A DNA stretch of 64,000 bases from the NCBI RefSeq assembly GCF_963678635.1, contig NC_087063.1, positions 21,582,701-21,646,700 of the forward strand, in the 5' to 3' direction. Below the pieces are notes generated by a model that searched no databases, was not told the DNA's origin, and saw nothing but the letters and a program-made list of their open reading frames with translations. Below are positions 56,441 through 64,000 of this stretch, one piece after another. The stretch is from Symsagittifera roscoffensis (taxonomy: Eukaryota > Xenacoelomorpha > Acoela > Convolutidae). Numbering within the stretch: the stretch's first letter is position 1; each line of letters opens with the position of its first letter. The translations under genes and the position numbers were made by a program.

Positions 56441-56873
56441 AAAAACAATTAAAAAATTTAAGGTTGTATTCAATCCTCATTCATATTTTCTTTTTATCCT
56501 ATTTATCGCTGAATCAGTCTCATCTTTAATTCATCAATTTTACCTGTAAAAACTACTCCCGGTAAATTTTTCATTTTGGAGAAGAAAGTTTGATTTCCGA
56601 ATTAAGTCGAATTCTGATTAAATAGTTTATTTATACAAAGCTTTGCTTAGTTGCAGACTGAGCTCTGCTTTGATCTCAGTCTGCAACTGCAACCCCTAAC
56701 AGCGCGTCCTCCCCCCCCCCCCCCCTCATAAAAAAGGTCAAATAAAATGGGCGCTTCCGTCATGCGACGGTACGTGCACTGATTGGATAGAGCCGTACCA
56801 ACGCTATATAAATACATCGGCAAAATTTTATGAATAAATCAAGTCGATATTAATGCATCAAGAGAAATGTCAA
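56441..56873. promoter_or_regulatory. Spacer with promoter-like and hairpin elements
   Basis: It contains a perfect 13-bp inverted repeat (GTTGCAGACTGAG at 56650-56662, its complement at 56675-56687), a run of 15 C at 56711-56725, an inverted CCAAT-like GATTGG near 56781 and a TATA-like TATATAAATA at 56805-56814. GGTACG and CGTACC flank the CCAAT-like site. The arrangement looks like a plus-strand RNA polymerase II promoter, but what follows is a minus-strand LINE end, so the target gene is not visible. Confidence 0.35.
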
Positions 56874-59800
56874 TTAAAATGTACCCTCCTCGATTATAGC
56901 ACAGATAGAATTGTCTATGTTGGATGAATTTTTAAGGTTTTTGCACCCCCTAAGGCAGAGGATTGCACTCCTCAGAAGTGCAAAACTTATTTTTGTTCTT
57001 ATAAAGTTTATTGTGTCCGAGTATGATTCGTTCCGTTTTTCGCTTAGTTTCTCTGCTAGTTTCTGGAGTTTTTTTAGAGCCTGGTGCTGCTCCTCCGGTA
57101 CTCGCAAAAATTAGTGGAACAAAGCTGCTGTGTTCCACATCCAGAATTCTTTGTTGGCATTTAAATGTTTTGACACTCACGATATTTGTAGGCGTCAGAT
57201 ATAGTTTTAGGGCAGGATTTAGCATGGGGGTTGAAAATTTTTACATCGAAAAAGGTTCGGCTGAATCGGCCTCCCCAGAGTCCACTTGCCTTGATGTCAA
57301 GTCGAGCGTCATCTTCAGTAGTGGTTGTTTTGGTGTGAAAGCTTTCGCCTTCCAACGATTGAAGTTTCGGCTCTATTTCAACATCATGGCATACTTCGTC
57401 CAGGAGTGTCGCAAAGGTATCGCGAATTTCATTATGTCTGAGGTGAGTTTATCCACCTTTGGGACAGTGTAGAGAGTGGGTCAGTGTGAACGGTTGTCCA
57501 CATGGGCATGTATGTGGGGTGTTTGGTGGTTCCCATCCATATCTCAGATGTAATCCATCTTTAAACTCTGATGTGTTGAGGGAAAAATTGTATTTTTTAA
57601 GGGTAGCACGCTTAGCCAGTTCGATGCTCCTTTCTGTGACGCTAGATTTATTGTCAGTTTTTTTTCTGATGAGCAATTTTCCATAATTTTAGCCTTTTTT
57701 GAGAGTGTGATGTTCTGTCTCTCAGTTTTGATGTTTCTATTTATCAGAGTTTGTTCCGTTTCAGCTATTTCTGGATCACTGTTTTCTAACGGATCACAAA
57801 TGGCTTGTGACCATTCATAATTTCTGGAAAAAACCGTGTTACTGAGGAGGTCTAATCCTCTCGTTATTATTGGTAGTGCAAAAAGGTTGCGATCTTCATC
57901 TGTTACATGGTTTTTACCAGTAATACTAGGAAGTAGATGCTGTCTTACGTTTTACTCAATTTCGTCCATTTTCTTAAATGCTTCCGGAGTTGTTCTGGTT
58001 AGAAAGCTTAATTTATTTTGAACTCCCTTTGTGTAGCAGGAGTACGCATTTTGTGGTGATGTTTTAGCTATTTTGGAAAGCTTTTCAGTTAGGGTAGCTG
58101 TCTTTTCAATTTCGCTTTCCATGTATTTATCGCATGCTGATGGTGTTCCTATAACCTATCCAAGGACTCTAAAACCGTCTACCATTGTAATATTTGTCTT
58201 CGAATACTTTTAAGGCGCTGTCACGACGGTTTTCCTTTTCTATGAGTTGAGACTTGGAAGGCTTCACAATGTATCCGAAAGCCTTTCCGTGCACATCAGG
58301 TTGTCCAGTTTTGCGCGGAGACTCTTAAGATCACCTGCAGCGCCTCCATCATCTGCGTAGCATTTTTGGGTGACATTTGGTTTTTGCAGGAGCCCAATCA
58401 GTGGATAGCCATTGCGAGAGGATCACCTTGCGTTGTGCCTTCGGTAGATGTCAAAACCGTGTTAATAGACATATAGGTTTGAGGGATGTTTATATGAGTT
58501 GGCCAGCGCATGATGTAGTGCCTGACAAAGGATTTCTCCATTTTCTAGAGCAAGTCCTCTATTGAGCGAGTTGAAGGCATTTTCTGCATCAATAAGTAGT
58601 ATGGCGTCCGTTTCCGGTTTCTCATACTCGTTACTCAAGCTGTGGATAGCGTATTCGATTCCACACTTTTGGCCTAAGCAGAGTTGGAAATTTTTTCCGA
58701 GATTTTTAAGGTCTGATTTTATACATTGGGTGATTGTTTTGCCAATTATTCTTCTCAGAACTTCGCTGATACCAATGGGCCGTACCCCTGGATTTTTTCC
58801 AGAGGTATCAGGAAACACGAGTTGTACGCCGTTAGGTTTTCATGGGGGAGAACTTTACTTGCTATTGTATAGGATAGTTTAGCAATTGTTTTGCAAAACT
58901 CAATGGATGTCTGGTTGAAGTGAGTTAATATCCTTCTCCATTCCCACGCATCTAGACCTGAGGGACTGTGGCTTCCGTGCGTTTTCAGGGTTGATTTTCG
59001 AACTGTCATGGCGTTTATTTGTTCGAATATAGAGGGGTGGTATGGCATTGTCTACACTTACTTCAATTATATATAGTTAGTGTTCGCTATTTTGGCTTGA
59101 GGGTGTTTTTCTCTCAGGATTTTAAGGACTGTTTTTCCTTCAAAGACTTAGTTTAGGGGAAGTACTCCTTTTGTTTTCTTGTCTGAAAGGCAGCCAATGG
59201 CGGCAGATATTTTGCCTGTACTCATTAGTTTATCGAATTGCTTAACTTCCTTGTTTACTTCGGACTTCTCCTGTTTTGGATGTCTAATTTGGAGAGCTTT
59301 CGATTCAGTGAAAAGTTTGTCTAATAGGCCTTGCTTCCATAAAATTATGCGGCGGCTCAGTGTTTTGGAATTTGATCCGTTTGTTTCTGATTTAGTTTTG
59401 GGGAGCAGCAGATGTGGGAGAATCATTGCTGCTTTCATTGCGACGTTAGAATTTGGTGTTTTCTCTACTAATGACAACAGCTGCTGGTTCAGTAATTCTA
59501 TGAATTGGAAACCGGTCTTGTTCTTGCTTAGAACTATGAAGCGCGGTTTCCAGTTAACGACATTTTTATATGTCATTTATTTTAATTTCAAGTTCTTGGT
59601 CGATAAGTTTCCAGGAGTCGAAGGGGGCTGTAGTGATTGCTGGGGGCGATGGATAAGATTGTGTTGCGTCGGGCAGTACGTTTGTTTTAGGTGTTGCCGG
59701 TGATGTTTCTTTTTGAGTTGTGATGGGGGCTGTGCTTGTTGGTCTGTTGGTGGAATTGGGACCTTTTGCAAAGTTCTCAGCAGTGCATTGTATGCAGGAG

Positions 59801-59945
59801 AATCCATCGTAATAAAATTTGCTGATCTGTAGCCCGCTACATGAGACATGGATGTAAGCTTTGCAAATGACACACCATATGCCTCCTTTTCGGAGGTGGC
59901 GTTTGCAAATATGGCAGTGCGTTTGATCGGCCATAATTTGGCAGC
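56874..59945 (-). pseudogene. Decayed LINE with PHD finger and restriction-like endonuclease
   Basis: In minus orientation the order is a PHD-finger ORF (59566-59934), a pre-RT region (59148-59576, KQFDKLMSTGKISAAIGCLS), RT (about 58300-59050: GSHSPSGLDAWEWRRIL, GVRPIGISEVLRRIIGKTI, LIDAENAFNSLNR and CYADDGG near 58350), then LHLRYGWEPPNTPHTCPCGQ with a CxCG...HxLxC zinc motif (57449-57676), a possible PD-(D/E)xK endonuclease (ARLDIKASGLWG...FFDVKIFNP, 57161-57355) and a C-terminal FALLRSAILCLRG (56874-57107). Several frameshifts separate these pieces. The domain order points to an RLE-type (R2-like) non-LTR element; the clade is uncertain. Confidence 0.75.
59566..59934 (-). CDS. PHD-finger protein, first ORF of the decayed LINE
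   Basis: A 122-residue frame starting MADQTHCHICKRHL. It has a C4HC3 pattern: CHIC, CVIC, HVSC, CIQC. PHD fingers bind histone tails and occur in first ORFs of several LINEs, where they may aid chromatin targeting. After it comes a proline/threonine-rich linker. Its stop overlaps the next ORF's ATG by 11 bases (ATGACATATAA), which could be a termination-reinitiation arrangement or a frameshift. Confidence 0.7.
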   Translation of the reverse strand: MADQTHCHICKRHLRKGGIWCVICKAYIHVSCSGLQISKFYYDGFSCIQCTAENFAKGPNSTNRPTSTAPITTQKETSPATPKTNVLPDATQSYPSPPAITTAPFDSWKLIDQELEIKINDI

Positions 59946-61669
59946 GAGGGGGTTAATTTATGGTGAATATATAAATTAGCTGAGCGAGCAATAAACTGAA
60001 AATTTAATTACCATAAAAAGAAAAAGGAATATCATCTTTACAAAACATATTAGCACTAAAATTAGCGTTTAGATTGGGGGAAAGAATTCGGATTCTTGAG
60101 TGGAAAAATGTATAAGGCGAAACAAAGAGTTATTTAGAGCACCAAGTTTTACGCTCCTTTGGGGGTTTTGCCTTGAGCTTTTTTTTTGATGGTAAGCCTT
60201 GAGCACATGTACCAAGAGAGTCTCCTCTACTCATCCCACATTGAAATGTCATACTCGAAGGATGCCTTCTCTGAGCCGAAGACAGACGACAGCTGTAGTG
60301 TGATGAGTAGCAGCGGCACTCTTGAGTCGGTAGAGTAACAGCAGTGCAGACTGTTCGTGTGCTCCCTGGTGACCAAAGAGGTCGGCCATTTGTCACTAAC
60401 AGTCACAATCAGTCCGGCCAGACACAACCCCTTAGTATCTGTGTTATTTTTTGAACTGGTTTTTACGCTCCTTTGGGGTTTTTGCCTTAAGCTTTTTTGA
60501 TGGTACGCGTTGAGCATATGTACCAAGGGAACCAGGGCAAGTTGTTTTTTTAAGCAGAAAATCTCCTCGCAATGTACTCGGCAATATTAATTATAGAACT
60601 ACTTTCGAAGAAATTTTTTTGTTTGTAGAGCCAAGGGAATGAACGAGTAACTTACTTTAAGTATCTGATAGACCCGGAGCCTCATATCCGGTCAATTTAT
60701 ACGAGGTTCTTTCATCTTCTATTTCATAGAATATAGGTTCTCTCATCCTTTTTTCTGTGCATGTGATATGATTTTCAATCTGATTGGCTTGTTTCCCGAC
60801 TATCTGACTCTTTACTTTTCTTCGCGTTATACGTTACTTATTTAATAATAATAATAATACGAATTTAGCGTACGCAAGGGGTTTCCCCCACAGTTTCAGT
60901 TAAGTTAGTTAGACATATTTCTGCAGTTGTTTGCCTTGAGTTTTGGATTGGGTGGAATGACGAAGGACTTGTGAAGTAACTTCGGTTACCATGATAATTT
61001 GTGACGATCTCGTTTATAAATGAGAAAAAATTGAGCGTTAAACACCGGTGATGAAAAAGTTATTCTTTCCCGAAAGCTGTTTAAAAATAGCCTGATCTTG
61101 GAGCGAGCTTTCCCCTCTGCTAGTTATAATAATCCTATTCCATATTTCCCCGATTTCCTAAGTGTCTGGAGAATTTGTTGATTTGCCTTGTTCTGTATCA
61201 CAAGTGATGCGATTTTCGTTTTTCAACTTTTATATTTTCTTTTGAAAAACATGCGGATAAATCATAACATGGTTACGTTTATGAGGGGTGTTGTTTGAAG
61301 ATCGGTTGTTTGTGGGAGTTTTGTGCAAAAATCACTTGGACGCATGGTAAATTTAGTCAATTAATAGTAATCTAGATAACTGTCTCTTGTTTGAAATAAA
61401 ATCATTTTGACTATGGATACACTTTTGCTCGCTGAATAAGTTTGCTGGTACATTTCCAACTTGTTTTGCTGGAAATTTTTATTTGCTAGGAAGAATTGAG
61501 AAGTAGCTGAGCTTTGCATTACAATGCCACATCAAATTTTTTGTTTTCATAGTTCGCTTCAAGCATCTGTTGCGCATCCTTACTCAATTCTAACCGTTTG
61601 AATGAAAATAACTAATTTTTTGACGCATGAAAAGCAAATAAAATACTTGCAACTGAACGTGTACTTTTA
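59946..61669. other. Intergenic region with a repeat pair
   Basis: Mostly AT-rich. Two related stretches of about 75 bp at 60147-60220 and 60461-60531 both read ACGCTCCTTTGGGG...TTTTGCCTT, then AGC, a T-run, GATGGTA and GTACCAAG. A short (AAT)n run lies near 60842-60857. No convincing gene or RNA is seen. The promoter of the gene starting at 61670 should lie in its right part. Confidence 0.5.
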
Positions 61670-62513
61670 ATGGGTTGTGCTTGTACAAAAAAGAAGCTGA
61701 ATGCCAAGTTATCAAATGCAGAAGAGCCCATTTGGTCATCAAATAGTAAGATTTTCCGTATTTTTCATTTGATTTAATTTTTTAGTTCGTAGATTTGATT
61801 TGTATTTACTGTCAGTTTTTTGGCTCTTGTATTATTCGAACCTACATCAAATCACGATAAATGAAATCCGAAAGTTAAATTGCTTTCCCGATTCGTTGAG
61901 ATCAGATCAATTGCAAAAGTATAGTTATAATTGCTTGTTTAATTACTGTTCACACTAGGAAGACAGTGAGGATGATTTTTTGCTAGTTATGGAGTTCGTT
62001 TATCAAGTCAAATTTTGATGATCCGAATAAGTTTTGACAGTTCAATTCGAATAAACAAAAAAATGTGCTCTATCCTTATCCGGCTATCCTCATTGAAAGA
62101 TTTTTTTTTCAAACCAGAAACACTTTAGGTACTTAAGAAGAGTTAAAGGCAGTGCAAAATTTCTTGGTTCAAGACTGATTCGAGTAGTCCTAGTTAATGT
62201 AATGAACCATTTTCAGAAAAAGCATCTGAAGTCAGCGAAGTTTTCCTCTGCAATTCAGAGGAAAGTAAGGTAGCCTCCAATGGATGTGGTCCTATTCACA
62301 CCGAGGATACTTGTAATAGTACAACCCCAACTCCATCTCTTCAGAGAGAAGACATAGCCTGTCAGACGGTTGAAAGTATCCCCAATGTGATATCAGACGG
62401 AAAGATTTTATCCAATGGATACTACCCGAAGTTCTCTCCCATCCACGCCGAGTTCCTCAAAGCTAAATCTCTCGAGTTATTCTTGCAGCAATCAAACATT
62501 CCCTTGTCTAACG
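61670..62513 (+). CDS. Host gene, first two exons; putative N-myristoylated protein
   Basis: Exon 1 is 61670-61745 (MGCACTKKKLNAKLSNAEEP...). A GTAAG donor follows, then a 471-bp intron, a TTTTCAG acceptor and exon 2 at 62217-62513, ending at a GTGAGT donor. Both introns are phase 1, and exon 2 is open only in the phase that exon 1 supplies. The start MGCACTK fits N-myristoylation (Gly2, Thr6, Lys7) with palmitoylatable Cys3 and Cys5, so a membrane-attached protein is likely. About 124 residues are visible, polar and serine-rich; exon 2 ends with FLKAKSLELFLQQSNIPLSN. I do not recognise the family. The remaining exons must lie further right or beyond the window. Confidence 0.6.
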
Positions 62514-62622
62514 GTGAGTTGAAACGGTCAATGTTACTCAATTACTATGAACAATTTTATTAATCTGGAAACCTGTACTGTAGAAAAATTGGTATATGTG
62601 CCACTTTTTGAGGCCTTTTAAT

Positions 62623-63036
62623 CAGGGGTGGATCTAGGATTTTCTCGAGGGGGGCGGATTTTCGAAAAATTTTCCAACATTTTGACGACCTTTTTTTTTA
62701 GGTCGACCAAATTGATTTTTCGAGCTCCCCCAAAGCACTGTTTTGCCCCTATTTTGGCAAAATTTTCTGCACCGCAGGCAAAAATTTTTGAAAAAACAGC
62801 CAAAAAAGCCGTTTTTGGGCACTTTTTGAAAAATTTTGACAAAAAAATTGCGTTTTTTTTGGCGCGCGCTCCCCCTCAAAGTTAGTATATATTGGCGCCT
62901 TTAGAAAAATTTTAGGGTCGGTCCGCCAAAAATGGATTTCTGAAAAAGTATCAAAGGGGGGACCCTTTGGGTCGGCAGGGGGTCGAATCCCTGAGGGAGG
63001 GGGGGGGGGCCTCCGCCCCCCCTAAATCCGCCCCTG
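62623..63036. mobile_element. hAT-type MITE, 414 bp
   Basis: It starts CAGGGGTGGATCTAGG and ends CCTAAATCCGCCCCTG, so the ends are inverted repeats of the form CAGGGGYGGATYTAGG. A perfect 8-bp target duplication CTTTTAAT flanks it (62615-62622 and 63037-63044). CAGGG ends and 8-bp duplications are hallmarks of hAT DNA transposons. It has no transposase; the open frames inside are chance. It sits just after exon 2 of the host gene, probably in an intron. Confidence 0.9.
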
Positions 63037-63059
63037 CTTTTAATTATATTATTATGATT

Positions 63060-64000
63060 TTATTTCGCGTTTACCCGCAGGGAGTGATCATATAAAATAA
63101 AGCCAAATAGAGTGAGTTTCCCGGCAAGCGTGACAAGTACACTCATAAGTCCAAGTACATGGTCTCTAAACTTCGTAAAATCTATCAAAAAATTCCGAAA
63201 AAAGCGTAAGAGTCGCCCTTTCAAGCCGGTGACCTCCAGAACGTTAACGTGGCTGTGAATAATGTTGCACAGTCGAGCAGTTCTCAGCCAGAAATTTCCA
63301 CTTAAAACGTTTAGTCGGACATTCGGCAAATCAAACAGTTTGCGAATCGAGGTTTTGGTTGGGTACAATGACTGATGGTAGGGTGTAAGATAAGCTTCCC
63401 AAGTAGCATCGTATTTTCCATCTAAAATTCAACTGAGTGTTAAAACGTCAAAAATCTGTGGGTGCATAGATAAAGGTTAAATATTCAGAGCTTGAAGACG
63501 GTCTTTGTAAGAAACGGCCGGGAAGTTTAAAATCCAATTGCTGGCTCTGCGTTTCATTTGCTCGAGTATTCGTCGATCGGTTTTGCTTAGCTACCAGACT
63601 TTGCTCCCATATGTTATAATCGGCAAAACCATAGACTTGTAGAGGTTTAGTTTTTGTTGGCATAGAAGGTTTTACGCTGAATTTCTTTTTATCATAGATA
63701 ATACCCTGTTCGCTTTTCTACAAACTACATCGATATTTTCGGACCACTTCAGGTTTCCAGATATCAATATACCAATATCTTTTTCTGATGTGACCATTAA
63801 TTAGTCTGTGACGGCTAGTTTGAGCTCAGGGTTTTCAGCACTTTTGTGAAACGATATATAGTGACATTTATCGATATGGAAGAACATTATGTTCTGAATA
63901 CACCACTTCTCGAGAACTGCAGGATCTGGTTGAAGAAATGATGAAGATCGATCTTGTCTTAAGTTGAGTAGCTTTGTGTCATCAGCGAGCATATACGGAC
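63060..64000 (-). pseudogene. Decayed LINE, 3' part, runs off the window
   Basis: In minus orientation, entering from the right edge: PYMLADDTKLLNLRQD (RT catalytic ADD), then LEKWCIQNIMFFHIDKCHYI, the thumb (LNLYKSMVLPIITYG near 63610-63660) and a C-terminal part to about 63060 (LFDLPNVRLNVLSGNFWLR, FRNFLIDFTKFRDHVLG). At least three frameshifts or stops separate these pieces. FADDTKL-type motifs with this C-terminus are common in jockey/CR1-like LINEs. It differs from the other LINEs in the window. Confidence 0.7.

Noticed and set aside
62628-62885. Open frames in the 414-bp element
   Set aside because: Both strands stay open only because of the biased composition of the MITE; no domain is seen.

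Overview
The window is metazoan nuclear DNA made mostly of nested retroelements. It has no operons, no ribosome binding sites and no rRNA or tRNA genes that I can see. A short TTTTCAG splice acceptor in the one host-like gene and a nematode-like mix of elements hint at a nematode, but that is a weak inference.

The main occupants are two copies of one very large Ty3-like (Metaviridae) LTR retrotransposon family. Element B (28151-55395, + strand) is young: by eye its two LTRs differ at about one site. It is about 24.6 kb once a LINE inside its 3' LTR is set aside. Its parts are a 0.92 kb LTR, a 3 kb G-rich leader, a gag-protease-RT-RNase H-integrase frame ending in an unusual tail, a 0.4 kb gap, and an intact third ORF of 2,981 codons. 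Element A (3489-21291, - strand) is an older, shorter and clearly broken relative. A third, much more diverged relative ends at the left edge (1-1240, - strand).

The unusual coding content is the interesting part. The pol tail carries a region resembling TARG1/Poa1-type macro (ADP-ribose-binding) domains. The third ORF carries a coiled coil, an SGNH/GDSL esterase domain with GDS, GTND and DGIH blocks, and probably a second, diverged SGNH-like fold. It looks nothing like an envelope gene. The non-coding parts contain many copies of one motif (ATCCGGARGGGTC) and several hairpins that recur between copies.

The order of events can be read from the sequence. A CR1/jockey-type LINE (1570-3488 plus 21292-22191) was hit by element A. 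A 6.5 kb stretch spanning the 5' part of A and its right flank was then duplicated in tandem (16101-22632 and 22633-56440). Element B inserted into the second copy, and the first copy preserves the empty site. Finally another LINE (52052-54689) inserted into B's 3' LTR. Both LTR insertions show a 3-bp target duplication.

The right end (56441-64000) holds a decayed LINE with a PHD finger and a restriction-like endonuclease (56874-59945), a stretch with few features, two exons of a probable host gene encoding an N-myristoylated protein (61670-62513), a 414-bp hAT-type MITE with perfect 8-bp target duplications, and the 3' part of a further decayed LINE (63060-64000).
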